Below the pieces are notes generated by a model. The model worked only from the letters and a program-made list of their open reading frames with translations, was not told the DNA's origin and did no database searches. Of a stretch of 64,000 bases of DNA, positions 1 to 11,767 are shown one piece after another (positions within the stretch are counted from its first letter, which is position 1; each line of letters begins with the position of its first letter). The position numbers and the translations under genes were made by a program. The stretch is taken from contig OY986437.1 of assembly GCA_963920525.1 (NCBI GenBank), positions 93,892,213 through 93,956,212 on the forward strand, in the 5' to 3' direction. Origin of the DNA: Dichetophora obliterata. Its lineage: Eukaryota > Arthropoda > Insecta > Diptera > Sciomyzidae.

Positions 1-1316
1 ATTCACCAAAGAGCGCTGGCTTGGAGCGACAAATCTTGGTAAGAGGAGCTAGTGTTTGCATATAATCTGAAGATAAAGAAAATAAGAACAACAAAACACC
101 AGGAAGTAACTAAATTATATTACACTAGCAAATACCCGCTGCTTCGTCTGCGATAAAAATATTATATACCATACAAAAATTTGAAATCTTAAACTAAAAT
201 ATTTTGTTTTATCTTCAAGTGAAAAATATAAAAATATTAGTGTTTGTTTAATAATTAAAAAATGGTAGAGATATTAAAAAAATTCTTTATTTAATTTGAA
301 TTACCTTCTTACATTAATTGTTATGGGGACATAAAGTTGTTTGGCTTTTTCTGTATTTAGATTTTTTAATAAGTCCGGTGTAACAGGCGTTTTATTTGTA
401 AAAATTTTTTTAAATTTTTAATTCAAAAATGTAATTTTTTTAACATAGATTCTGAACTTGAAAAATTTCCATTATTATGACATCAAACTTTTTGTAACTA
501 TTGTAAACTTTTTGTAAAAAACTTATTGTAATTTCAATTTATTATTTTTCAGCAAACATTTTGGCCATTTTCAAATCGATGTTTATCAAATTTAATTTGT
601 CTGAAAGGTCAAATAAGTGAATTTGGAGAAATGAGGAAAGATTAACCGTTACTTCACCAATTCAATTTTGTATATTGCTTTCACGAAACCTTTAAAATAT
701 TAAATTTGTGCTCAAAAAATAGGCCAAAAGTTATTTTTGTCGCAATTTTTATTTCAATTTCCATTTTCCCCACTCTTTCATAGTACATATCACTTATCTG
801 AAAAAATTGTTTAATTTTTACTCAAAATTCAATAAACAGTTTCTATCATTAAAAGTCATAGGCTACCTACCACCCCCTATTACTTTTTGTATAAAATTTT
901 ATTTTTTTCAAAATGTTATTATATTTTTTGCAATGTTCTAAAAAAAAAAAAATCAAATATAACAACAAACTACAATATCAAATTTTTGTCTTATACTAAG
1001 TTAACATTGGGTCAAATGACTCATTAAAACAATTGAATGAGATTGGATACGTTCTTAAAACTTATTATAAACTATTTCGAACGCATCCAAAGGATAATGT
1101 ATAAAAAAAATCCGAATACACTAAAAACAAAGGAAAACGTCAAACAACAAATCATTTTATGCACGTGTATCATCATCAATATCTACCAGTAAAAACAAAA
1201 CAAAGATGCAGTTGTCAAAGAAAATGAGATTCTTTCGCAAAAAAAAACCAATGTCAGCACTTTTGAATGACTGATTTCAAATGAGTCATTTGGCAAAATT
1301 TAAACGTAGTATATTA

Positions 1317-1500
1317 TACGACCAAAACCGTTTGAAATATAGCGTTTTCATTGACTTTTGTGCGGTTAAAGGGGGCGTGGAAGCCCATTTTTAGTACAGC
1401 TGTCGAAAGTAACCATACAAATAAAATTACCAAATTTTAATCTTGTATGACCAAAACCGTCTAAAATATAGCATGTTTAGCATATTATAGACGTGAAAAG
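1317..1500 (-). repeat. Dispersed repeat shared with 61850-62100
   Basis: On the minus strand this block carries the pattern ACGGTTTTGGTCRTAYAAG followed by an AAATTTTAATTTGGT-like stretch, twice, with a GGGGGCGTGG-type motif nearby. The same pattern is repeated in plus orientation at 61850-62340. It appears to be the internal minisatellite of one Helitron-like family. No reading frame is supported. Confidence 0.5.
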
Positions 1501-2412
1501 TAGAAGTGGCAAAATATTAATAGCCTTTCAAGATTTTGTTGAAATAACAATTCGTTTGGTACCTATATCGTCTAAATGGGTTCAGTGGTTCTCGCAACAT
1601 TTTAAAATATCTGATTTGTGCTGCAGATTTTTTAGGGGTATTTTTCTTTCGAAATTTTAATAATAACTATATTTAATTATGGTATTAAGTTTTTTAAGAA
1701 ATCATCCTAGCTGCCAAGCATTGCTTATTCGTTGTTTTGAATAGTTTTGTGTAAAAAAACTATCCTGTCTTTAAGACGTTAATGAGGTTGATAAAAAACT
1801 TCCGTAGCGAAGCCGCCGACAACAGCGTCCTGCTAGTATATTATATCCCGATAATATTTTCCTTCAGGAATCTATTTTCGTTTCATATAGAAAGCAAAAT
1901 TTTCATTTTGTTTTATTTATCATGAATAAAAAGTTTTTGAAAGATTTGTAATTTTCTAGAATCATGTTTTAAAATATGTAATTTTGGCTTGGATTTTAAA
2001 TTAGTTTAAAGATTTTACTGATGAATTTCCTGAAACCACATCTGCCAGTACCTTCTTCGTAATACCTATTACCTAATGCGCACACACTTCATAATAAGTT
2101 TCGTATTCATTCTCAATTTTACCGCAGCTGGGCAAAATAAAATTTGCAAAAAACAAATAATTTTCGTTCCACCTTACTGCAAGTTCATATGTCAGTTTTT
2201 GTTCCAGCTTAAAAATATTTGTTTTTTTAACTATTCGTCTTCATTTTAACATGTCCGTCTGTTTAACTGTATTCCACATTATCCGTCTGTCGGTATATTT
2301 GCTTTTGACAGTCCGTCCACTATACATTTATTTAATTTTGCAATATAAATTAGAGCACAAAATAAAATCAACAAAAGCCTTATAAAACTTCTGCAAAAAG
2401 CAGTTTACTGTG

Positions 2413-2507
2413 TAAGGTAGATATCATCAGTTGTTTAGCGGCCATGCCCGAACAAATGTAATTCAGAATTGTGTACAGGTGTGGAGGCCTCGCAGCTACA
2501 TTGTATT
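2413..2507 (+). repeat. 95-bp dispersed repeat, inverted partner at 7969-8064
   Basis: The block runs from TAAGGTAGATATCATCAG to GCAGCTACATTGTATT and is repeated in reverse orientation at 7969-8064 with roughly 85-90% identity by eye. It contains the GC-richer core GGAGGCCTCGCAGCTAC. It looks like a fragment of an unidentified transposon rather than a gene. Confidence 0.6.
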
Positions 2508-2715
2508 AACGCAATACTTGGTTACGTCATTTGTTCATTTACCACTGGGTTTTTTTTCAGTGTACTCTTTAAAGCGCTCACTAATACATACTCAATATGG
2601 GAGAGTATAAATGTGCAAAGCTACCTGCCACCGCAATAAAAACAATGAAAAATACTATAGCAGAGGAAAAGAGAGAAAAAGCTTTACGCTGCTTGTGTGT
2701 CTTCTAGAATTGTAA

Positions 2716-3543
2716 CCCTGTAGGAAAATCAACTAATTTAAAAGTAGTTGAAAAAGTAGTTTCTTGTCAATCACAACTAGTTGAAATTTTAGAACGAACT
2801 AAAATATTTTGTATGGTGATGTCCGCTAAATAAGTCAAATGACTTTCGTCTGCATATGTTTTCAACTACTTGTTAAATTAGTTTAATTTAAATTATTTTT
2901 TTTACTACTTTAAAATAAATCTATTAAAAACTGAATATATTTTCAATTACTTGTTTAATTAGTTAAATTTAGTTTTTAATAATTCTAAAAAAAATAATAT
3001 TTTTTAGAATTATGTATAAGCTTAATGCCAATTAAGTTCATGAAGCAACAGGTTGCAACAACAAATAAATTTAAATTATTTTTTTAATTACTTTAAAATA
3101 AATACATTGAGAACTAGTTAATATTCCACTTACTGAAGATGAATTTAAAAGCATTAAAACTTTAAATTTCTATACATCAAAGAGATCATTTCTTTTACTG
3201 TTTTGAAAAAAATACATAAATTCATATTAGTGAAAGCCTAAATTTAATAATATTTGATGAAATAGCATGGTTAAATATCTATAAACTTGTAATCTAATAA
3301 AAATTTGCAATAAAAACATGTCAAAATCAGAGTAATTGCCGCCTTAATATAATTCAAAGTAGTTTTAAAGCCACTTGTTTTGAAGTAGTTTTTGAATTAT
3401 TTCATAAAAAATGCAACAAAAACTATTCAAAATTGAAGTGGGTGTCGCCTTAATATAATTCAAAGTAGTTCATAAACTAGTTTATTTTAAACTAGTTTTT
3501 TAATTAGTTGTTTTTAAAAACAAGTTAGTTTGTTCCAATAGGG
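2716..3543. repeat. MITE-like element built from ACTAGTT-type motifs
   Basis: Ends are imperfect inverted repeats: CCCTGTAGGAAAATCAAC on the left, and CCCTATTGGAACAAAC read inwards from the right. The interior holds many degenerate copies of AACTAGTTGAAA, AAAGTAGTT and ACTTGTTTAATTAGTT. No open frame or clear target duplication was found. Confidence 0.4.
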
Positions 3544-3719
3544 AATGAAGCAATGATTTTTGTGTGGTGTTGTTTTTGCTTCTTTATAAATTTAAATTTT
3601 AAATTTTAAACATGCAGCTTTATATTAGTTAATGAATTAATAAAATCGGTTCAGTAATTTTTGTGTTTAGCATCGTCGCAGATACGTGAGAAGCCTTTTA
3701 TATAATAGTATAGATATAG

Positions 3720-5200
3720 ATTAACAATATCTATTAACTTACGTTCTTTTCTTTAATATGTGAAGAATAAATTAAAGATATAGATATGGCTGTTTACTGC
3801 TGCAATACGTACAATCAGGATAGTGTCGAAAATAATTTAGCTACGCGGTTGGTAATCAATTTGTGAATAATTGTTTTCAATTAGTGGAAATATATAATTT
3901 TATATTAAATTATACGCGATTTTACTAATGGAGGTTTAGTAAATTCGGCAATCAAATTGTGTTTACTTGCAACCACCAAAGGCACTCGTTGGAGAAGCAG
4001 ATCGAGCGACCCGTTCGGTTATCGAGAATCGATACTGGAACGAGTAAAATCTTTTTGAGGTTTTTGTAGGAAACATTTTTATTTAACCCACCGTTAAAGA
4101 ACATTTATTTTGTCACACCGCCTTTGAACCGGCTGTTAATGAACACAAGTTAAAGTATGTTTCGTTAAAAGATTTTCAGTTTTTATACACCCACGCATTT
4201 AAAAATTCGAATGGTGCATATAGACTTTGTCACTCCGTTTGTAACGCCGATAAATAGGCATAGTAGGTATAGAAAAGTATGTATACAATACATACAAATA
4301 TGTAAAACACATATATATTATTTGTCAGCATCACCTCCTGGGGTGGAATCGGCTAAGGTGATAGTTGATTGTCGCTTTTTGATAGTCGTTTTTGTCTATC
4401 GTTTTTGATTACCGTTTTTTATTATCAACATTTCGTTGCTCCGTGTAAAGCGATCACTTAATATTTTCAATACTTGGCAGCACTTAACATTCTCTTAAAA
4501 ATTAAATGTCATTTCGGGCATCTGTTAATTAATTGTTATTGTTTTCCTTAATCAAAAATTTTTCAAAAAACTAAACAAAAATAATTAGTAAATTAATTAA
4601 CAATTTAATTCGACTTATTTCTTAAATTTATTGTTAGAAGTCGAATTTTCTTTTAATCATTATTTTGTTCATCTCTAGTTTTTTGACACACTTTTTCACT
4701 TTGAACTGTTTATTTAAATGAATTTGCAATTAACTGTCAGAAATATATGAAAACGACACCTAAATAGCTATCGTTTAAAATTAATGGCTAAAAACGATAT
4801 TAAATTTGATAATCACCTATGATTGAATGAAAACCACGTTTACTATCTCCCATACAAAGTTACTTTGCGACAACTGAAAAATCTCATAAAATTCCACAAA
4901 ATTGATTCAGTAGAATGGCTTTAAATTTTGCAAACAATTTTCAATCATTACTATTCACTCGATGCTAGACAAATTGGAAAAAGTTAATGTTAAAACTTGA
5001 ATTTCAAATGTAAGATAACTAGTTTTTATTTTATTTGGTCAAACCTCGTAATACAAAAACTCAAAAATGGGTTTTGAAAAATCAATCTTACGATTTTTTC
5101 TTTTTTAACCCAATTTCTCTGTAATCGTTTTGACCTTAAGTCCCTATTAGTATTAAATTTTATACTATTAATTTTTTTTTTACCGTAAACACAAACCAAA
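3720..5200. other. AT-rich stretch without a supported gene
   Basis: No credible coding sequence. A weak inverted relationship links GGTGATAGTTGATTGTCG near 4358 with CGATATTAAATTTGATAATCACC near 4795-4818, each beside CGTTTTT/AAAAACG motifs, so a small MITE of about 480 bp is possible. The 65-codon frame at 4211-4408 has no recognisable motif. Confidence 0.3.
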
Positions 5201-5762
5201 TTCAATACATATTAGCTGCTTTTTTCCAACATCCAAATCTGGATTTGTCCGTTATAATGTTACGGCAAGTCAGACCTTCCGTCAATTTGAGCACTACCCG
5301 TTGACCCTGATGATTAGTCTCTGGATGACCATTTCGAGGTTTACCTGTGTAAACTTGGGCATTCCACAAATACGAATTACTGCTATCGTATGTAGCCCAA
5401 ACTTTGATGCCATAACGGGCAGGCTTGCTTGGAATATACTAAGCAAATCAACCGTAACATCGTGATGAGGGTTGTAGCATTTCTTTAAGCACTGGTTCAA
5501 AATATCGAAAACTTCACGAATTGCTGAAAGTTTGCCACGCATTCTTCGAGGACCTCGATTTGTTTTGTCGTTGAATCGTATACTGCCTGTAATTGCTTCG
5601 TAATCAGATTGGCTTATTACAACCCTAAAAATAGGTCGACCGGTCATTTCATCCCACAATTCTTTTAAACTCTCGTTATTCGAGCAAACGACTCCAGCAT
5701 ACAAAGTTAGTCAAATATACGCTCGCAACTTCGCAGCGTCAATTTCGGCCCATTTCTCAGTG
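5195..5762 (-). pseudogene. piggyBac-like transposase, broken fragment
   Basis: The minus strand encodes part of a DDE_Tnp_1_7 (piggyBac) transposase. In order it shows KWAEIDAAKLRAYI followed by LYAGV, then the segment DYEAITGSIRFNDKTNRGPR, then KLSAIREVFDIL, and CYNPHHDVTVD where the family has YxPGxxVTVDE. After a frame change, VLKLTEGLTCRNIITDKSRF resembles the family's VVLxLTEPLxGRNITxDNFF segment. A TGA interrupts the frame just before LTLYAGV (about 5713), and at least one frameshift lies near 5290. The catalytic core is therefore incomplete, with the second and third acidic residues not recovered. Family placement comes from motif order remembered for piggyBac transposases. Confidence 0.75.
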
Positions 5763-6130
5763 TACTCAGTGTATAAGTTAGTGTACTTTAGAATTATGTT
5801 TTCAACTGGTAGCCAAAATAAGTCAAATGTAAAAAGCTCATTTGAAACTCAGCTAGTAGCGTGTAGTATTACACCTAAAATTCAATGTAAAAAGTAGGAA
5901 CCAAGAACATAAACCATATGCTTGAAATAACTTACCATAAAGAAATGTATTTCCGAAAGAAGTATTAGAGCCGACTGGTTTTAATTCGTATTGAATTTTT
6001 TGATCTATGGAATGAAATATTGGCTGATCACTGTAAGCCAGCGCTGGGCGCCTCAAAACTTTTCACATGTACACAAAACTCACAACAGAAGAGAATCTAA
6101 TTCAGTCGTTCGCTGACGGTGATGAAGATC

Positions 6131-6310
6131 CAATTTTCACTTATAAGGTTGTGGCACTTGAGAGAAATGCACTCTTTTTCCCGCCTTTGCTCGAACTGTC
6201 ACTATGCTTCTCTTTGTTCTAAGCATTAATTTTCTTCATTTCTTTTCATCCATTCTGACAGTTCGACCGAGCTCGCTCTCAAGTGCCACAATCTTATAAA
6301 TGAGCCTTGG
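6131..6310. mobile_element. 180-bp hAT-type MITE (copy 1)
   Basis: Terminal inverted repeats contain TTATAAGGTTGTGGCACTTG on the left and its complement with one change on the right; the outermost bases are CCAA...TTGG. The flanks carry a perfect 8-bp duplication TGAAGATC (6123-6130 and 6311-6318), as expected for hAT-superfamily insertion. A second copy lies at 50080-50258. The interior contains CCCGCCTTTGCTCGAACTG and no reading frame. Confidence 0.85.
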
Positions 6311-6607
6311 TGAAGATCTATATCGGAAATTTAATGTACACTCTTAAAAAACCAACTTTTTAGTTTGTAGATTCATAATTCTTATGCAAATATTTTTTAT
6401 TTCGTAGAAATTTATATTATTCGTGTATATTAAGGTTTAATATAATTCATACATATTGCCTATTAAGATCCTTTGCATTATTTTTTTTTAGATTATTTGT
6501 ATTCATTTATTTTCTGACACCTTATTTAATGAGGTTTTGATTATAATTTAATGATTCGTATATATAAGGATTTAGTAATTCTAAAACAAAAACAAAACAC
6601 CTAAAAA

Positions 6608-6736
6608 AATGTTTGAATCTAAAACGGAATGCGATTTCTGTTCTGCAGAAAACCTTTCTTGGGAAGCAGAATGTGGAATTTGCCACTGCAAGCAAACCTA
6701 TATAATTTATTTACTTAAAAAAATGCTATTGCAATA
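6608..6736 (+). pseudogene. Cysteine-rich mini-ORF, possible transposase zinc-finger tail
   Basis: A 42-codon frame from ATG encodes CDFC, 12 residues, then CGICHC (spacing C-x2-C-x12-C-x2-C-x1-C). This resembles the Cys-rich C-terminal finger of piggyBac-type transposases. It is on the opposite strand to the piggyBac fragment at 5195-5762, so it would need an inversion or a second element. No upstream catalytic domain is attached. Identification is tentative. Confidence 0.25.
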
Positions 6737-6969
6737 ATGACAGAATAAATAGTGAACAATACCAATGACTTAAAATAAAATATAAACACATAACTATTAC
6801 AGTATTTGTGGGGGTATAAACATACTAAAATACAAATCTAGATAATTGTGACAACTATTTCGCTCAGTGTGTGCTATTCGAGAGCGCACTAATACTAACA
6901 AGACAAAATAAATTGTGTCTGTGTTAGAATGCCCAGCCCTGCTGCAAACTGATTTAATTCGACGTTCCT

Positions 6970-7101
6970 TTAAAACAAATCGAAGTCGTCGATTGATTCG
7001 CCATCGGACATATTTATACTAGAATTTATTTCGCAGAGCTCTTCAGAGCTGGGCTCAAATAACTCATAATCGGATTCGAAATCCGATTCATAATCATGCT
7101 C
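6970..7101 (-). pseudogene. Short acidic frame, possible piggyBac N-terminus
   Basis: Between a TGA and a TAA the minus strand encodes about 43 acidic residues, including YESDFESDYELFEPSSEEL and ending SIDDFDLF. Acidic, serine-rich N-termini are common in piggyBac-like transposases, and this lies upstream of the minus-strand piggyBac core at 5195-5762 in the right order. About 1.2 kb of unrelated sequence and the 6131-6310 MITE lie between. No start codon opens the frame. Confidence 0.25.
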
Positions 7102-7109
7102 TATTCACC

Positions 7110-7968
7110 GAGTTCTTCTCGTAACATAACATCAAAATAATTTTTATTTTCACGATTACACATTTTCAAGATAATTGATTAGATATTTCCAGGATTTTAT
7201 TTTTCAAACACTTTTTTTACGCAAGTAATGCTCAAATTCCACGATACCTACAAGACTAATATTTTTCATTGCATTCGCTAATGCAAAAGCTGCAGCATTC
7301 AAATATTCAATGAATATAAATTTTACTATGGAGTTACCTTGCAGGTAATGAATGCGACGAGCTATAGTATCATTTTTAATACTATAGGGAATTTGCAAAT
7401 ATTTTAATATCGATATAAAAAAATTATAAAATTGTTTTTTTCAATTCTTTTAAGTATTTCATTAAAATATACAACTATTTTCAACTTTTTTAATTCTATC
7501 CGCTTGTTCTCAAAATATTTAAAAAAAACTGAAAAATAGTACCAAAAATGGTACTATAGAGAAGTAGGGTTACATATAATATTGTAACTTTTAGTTACTT
7601 CAGTGATGACATTGTAATGCAGAACTGCAAGTGGAACCAAAATCTTTTTTGTTCTCACATTATTTTCTTTTTATTATTCAAACAACAGTCTAACTTTATT
7701 TGCCTGAGTAGCAATATCGTGATTTCTAATATTTCATTAATTATTAAATAATATATAAAAGAAAATAAATTCGTTTATTAAAATGAAAAATTGAATTTTG
7801 ATTGTCAAAATTATTTGTATCGTCATTTGCTTTTGTTTGCTTTTTGTCGGTGTGTTCTCTTTCGTTTTGTTGTATTTTTGCCGCAAAGAGAATTTTCTTG
7901 AATTTTTTTTTTGTTCTCTCCAATTTCCCAGGGGTAAATGGACATAACACGTTAATAATTATTTCTTA
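7110..7968. other. AT-rich stretch, nothing recognised
   Basis: Short frames here (for example 7204-7398 and 7744-7950 on the minus strand) are low-complexity and show no family motif. No terminal repeats were found. Confidence 0.4.
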
Positions 7969-8064
7969 AATACAATGTAGCTGCGAGGCCTCTAAAGTCT
8001 GTATACAATTCTCAATTACATTTTTTCGGACATGGCTGCTAAAAGACTGATGACATCTACCTTA
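7969..8064 (-). repeat. 96-bp dispersed repeat, inverted partner of 2413-2507
   Basis: Reverse-orientation copy of the 2413-2507 block, beginning AATACAATGTAGCTGCGAGG on the plus strand and ending near CATCTACCTTA. The two copies lie 5.5 kb apart. About 160 bp further on, at 8222, is TCTATACTATTATATAAAAG, which matches the Helitron-like 5' end seen in reverse at 3716. Confidence 0.6.
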
Positions 8065-8766
8065 TGTAGTGGCTTTCGGTGCGATTCTTGCTGTCATACA
8101 GTGTTTATAAATTTTCTTTGTAAATGTTTTAAGGGCAGTTGCCAGAGTTGAGTTGTAAGCATAAATTATGTTTTGCAGACTTACCAGCCAGCTTTTTCCC
8201 ACTTGAGATTGTGTTAGCCTATCTATACTATTATATAAAAGCATTCATTATTTAAACTATTTTTTATATAAATTGTATCATGAAAGGCTTGCAACGCCTA
8301 TTTTTCACGCCCACTTTATGCAAAAATGATATATTTTAAAGTCAAAATACAGTCTTAAAATACATACAGTCAAAATAAAGTCTAATGTAAAGATGCATTT
8401 TTAAGCACTAAAGTAATATAGTTGCTTTTTTAAACTCCGCCCAGCTGTTATGTGGTAGTAGTAACGATCAAGTGGGTCAGCCAAGCAGAGCACAAGGTTA
8501 AAATAATAAAATTTATCAATTTCAAAAACTTGTTTTGGGAGCATGTAACTGCAGTTGCTGCTTTCATTCTTGCAATGAATTTGTTCATTATTTTGCGTCA
8601 TGCAATGTTTGCTATCATGATTGCTTTTAACTAAACGGTATCGTAGCACCTTGAGAGGCTGATATTAGTTGTAATGGAAAAATCATATTCCGAAAATGTT
8701 TTGCACACGTCCTGATAACAGTATTCGAGTAAGTCAACCTATTTATTAATCATGCCAATGTTGAGA

Positions 8767-8774
8767 TATAAATA
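8767..8774 (+). promoter_or_regulatory. Candidate TATA box for the first DUF229 gene
   Basis: TATAAATA lies 59 bp upstream of the ATG at 8826, leaving room for a start of transcription near 8797 and a short leader. Position and sequence are the only evidence. The region is AT-rich, so chance occurrence is plausible. Confidence 0.3.
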
Positions 8775-8825
8775 ATATAGTACGATTTGCAATAAAACAA
8801 TTAGTTATAAGTAATAGTTTTCAAA

Positions 8826-11101
8826 ATGGCAGTCAATATTCCAGAGCATGGTGCACTGCTGAAAATGATGTGTCTTTATGGCTTAGTAATACTTTTTCTC
8901 TACCGGGTGCAAACGCCTAATCAAGCTGAAAAACAATTTCGATCGAATATTTATGGTAAACTGTTGGGAAACAATCTGAACTTAAGGAATACCGAGTTAA
9001 ATGGTAATAAATGTATTTTACTGCTACAAACTTTATATGTATTTCTTCTGATCATTAAAGGCATATTTAGAAATGATCGTACCAACAAGGATATGACCGA
9101 AAATAGTACAGTAGCTAATGCTGATAAAACACGTTATTATGTGCGCACTAAACATTGTAGGATGCCATATGTTAATCCTTTTTCCAGCGATATAAAAAAG
9201 ATTTATAAGCCGTTGCCAATACAAAACTGCTCTAATGTTAACCGTTTGGTTGAAACGATTTTCGATGCAAATTTGAAACGATATTATTTGCATATTAACG
9301 AAGATGTTGGACGTACTCTTAGTAATTATAGTGGCGATATAAGTTGTTGCTACAAGCAGATCCTCAGAAAAGTTGGAGATGATCGTGGAGTTGAGTGAGT
9401 TAATTAATTTTTTCCTATATGTTCCTTTACAGCCAGTAAAGATTTTAATTCTCAAAGTATTTGAATGATAATTTTAATGTAATGTTATTCAAAGTAAACC
9501 GAATTATTTTGCTTTTCTTCCAGCATACGTCCTTGTCTCAACTTTGAACAAAATTTTATTGTACCGCTACAAATCGAAGGCATGATAGTAGAATGCCATT
9601 CAGCAAACTCCACCAAGTTTCTACAGTCCGACGGCTTTTCATTTATACAAATGAAGAATCTTAGCAACGTTCCAACAAATGCTTCCAGAAAACCAAGTGT
9701 TCTACTCTTTGGTATTGATGCGCTATCACGCATAAATTTCCGACGTACAATGTTAAAAACATATCAGTACATAAAAGATGGTAGTTGGTTTGAAATGCAG
9801 GGATACAATAAGGTGGGTTTATCTTTCTCTCTCTTTCCTTATCTCTTATACTTGAACTTAATCCCATTCAGATGGGTGACAACACCTTTCCTAATTTGAT
9901 GGCAGTCTTGACAGGTTATAATCCTAAGACAGTTACAGACAAATGCAGGGTTCATGAAATAGGTGGCATAGATAAATGTCCTTTTATCTGGAAGAACTTC
10001 CACAAAAAAGGTTATCGTACCGCCTATGCGGAGGATGAGACTGGAATTAGCACATTCACCTTTAATATGAAAGGTTTTCAAAATCCACCTACTGACTACT
10101 ATCTAAGACCATTTATAAAGACCTTTGAGAAGATTCTGGTAATGAAAAAACGGTGGGGTCTAACCAATTGCTTAGGCATGCGTTATGCAGCACAGTACAT
10201 ATATGACTTTGCCATACAACTGGCAAATCGTTATTACAATGAGCCGGTTTTTGGACTCTTCTGGAGCAATTCATTCAGTCACAATTATTACGATGGACCA
10301 TCGGCTATGGACCATATAATACACGGTTATATTTTGGATTTCGTAAATTTGGGCATTATGGAAACATCAATCGTTATCTTCTTTAGCGATCATGGTATGC
10401 GGTGGGGTGCTCTTTCCAAACTACCAGATGGTTTTCTCGAAGAACGCTTACCGATGCTTTTTATCTGGCTGCCGCAATGGTTCAGACATCAATATCCACA
10501 AGTCGTCCAGGCGTTGGAGGTAAATCGCAATCGGCTAACATCACCATATGATCTACATATGACTTTAAAGCATCTCGTAGAAATGGCAGGCGGTGAGGAG
10601 AATGTCAAACTAGAGACTGACCATGATTGTCCAAAGTGTCAATCTTTATTTCGTGAAATACCAGAAAACCGGACGTGTGACGATGCTGGTATTCCAGAAC
10701 ACTGGTGCACCTGTATACCATATCAAGTAATGGAAAAAAATGCAACATATAACAAAATTGCATTGCTCGTAGTTGATAAAATGAACCGTTACCTGAATGC
10801 AAAAAACTTCAGTGATATTTGTAGTAAGATTACTTTAAAAAATGTTGACGAGGTATTTAGCCGAATGCGTCTGGAAGATGAACCACCCAACAATATGTAT
10901 CGCCTTAAATTTGAGACAAATCCAAATAAAGCCATGTTTTCATCCACTTTCATATATCATAAGAAGAACAATACCGTTGCACTGGATGTGGAGAGCATCA
11001 GTCGTTTGAATAGCTATGAGCTGGACTCAAAGTGTGTCAACGATAAGCAGGCCAAAAAATATTGCATTTGCAGGAATGCAGTGGTGCCAAATAAAACGTG
11101 A
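8826..11101 (+). CDS. DUF229 family sulfatase-like membrane protein, copy 1
   Basis: Four exons: 8826-9003, 9061-9394, 9524-9812 and 9872-11101 (stop included), giving 676 residues. Introns of 57, 129 and 59 bp all have GT-AG ends (GTAATA, GTGAGT, GTGGGT donors). Intron 1 is a multiple of three without a stop, so an unspliced frame also reads through. Residues about 11-27 (LKMMCLYGLVILFLYR) form a single hydrophobic segment near the N-terminus, suggesting a type II membrane anchor with a lumenal or extracellular body. The body matches DUF229 (Pfam PF02995 from memory), a relative of alkaline phosphatases and sulfatases: FGIDALSR at 233-240, GDNTFPNLMAVLTG at 269-282, SFSHNYYDG around 401-409 and FFSDHGMRWG at 437-446 supply likely metal ligands (D236, H404, D440, H441). 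Cysteine pairs cluster in the C-terminal third. The substrate of this family is unknown to me. Its near-identical partner is at 25641-27922. Confidence 0.92.
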
Positions 11102-11767
11102 GACTCTATGAAGAGTTTATGCAAATACCATGTATTAATTTTTCGATATGCTTATTGTTTATTTTTTGTTAGTGTCCTATAATTTTTATTACTTAAAAAA
11201 TGCTATTACTGTTTCATAAAGTTTATTTTTACATTTAGCTGGATTTAATCGAAGCACTCTCTTATTTAAGTATTTGTGAATAGAGTGTTCTTGAATTATG
11301 TACGTTAAGTTTCTATTAACGGTTGAAAAAATAGAACTGAGTTTGTTTCAAAAAGGATGCAAGGAATGAGTGAGGGACGATATTGTGAACCTTTAGACCG
11401 ATGCACAGTGTACGATTTGATCAATCTAGCAGGACAAAATTATAAATAAAATAACGTCAGATTTAAAAAAATAAGATTTTTGGGTAAATGATGCAAAGTT
11501 TTTCTTTATTTCATACTTCATATTGTGCAAAAATTTGATGTTATTATTTTGAATACTCTCTTCTTGAGAAGAGAAAAAGCCTCTATCTCTTCATGCAAGG
11601 TGTGAAACTGAAAACTTTAAATGATTTTTATGCAAAATAACTTTTTTGAGTTATGACTTTATTCGAGCAAATGAGCGATATGATTCCTTAGTTCATTACA
11701 AAAAAAAATTATTGTGGAGTTGGGGTCTATCTTAAACACACTCTTGGTTACGAGGTGTTTCATTGAA
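11102..11767. other. 3' flank of DUF229 copy 1
   Basis: Just after the stop, GACTCTATGAAGAG can be aligned with GACTCTTTGGAGGA beyond copy 2, then similarity is lost. Candidate AATAAA poly(A) signals occur at about 11094 (overlapping the last codons) and 11446. No other gene is seen. Confidence 0.4.

Larger units (their letters stand above)
125..3716 (-). mobile_element. Candidate Helitron-like element, composite and decayed
   Basis: Read on the minus strand, a 5' end of the type TCTATACTATTATATAAAAG lies at about 3716 and is followed by an ACTGAACCGATTTTATT motif, close to the CTGGACCGATTTTGAT motif near the 5' ends of the other Helitron-like repeats here. The matching 3' end would be the CTAG at 125-128, preceded (minus strand) by GAAGCAGCGGGTATTTG. 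CTAG ends followed by T fit canonical Helitrons. Inside lie a repeat block at 1317-1500 and a nested repeat element at 2716-3543. A second, plus-strand CTAG end at 1833-1836 shows that more than one element may be present, so pairing 125 with 3716 is only inference. No coding sequence is visible. Confidence 0.25.

Noticed and set aside
9033..9455. A 140-codon minus-strand ORF across DUF229 copy 1 (and the 154-codon equivalent at 27287-27751)
   Set aside because: Both are antisense shadows of exon 2. They persist only because the two genes are similar.
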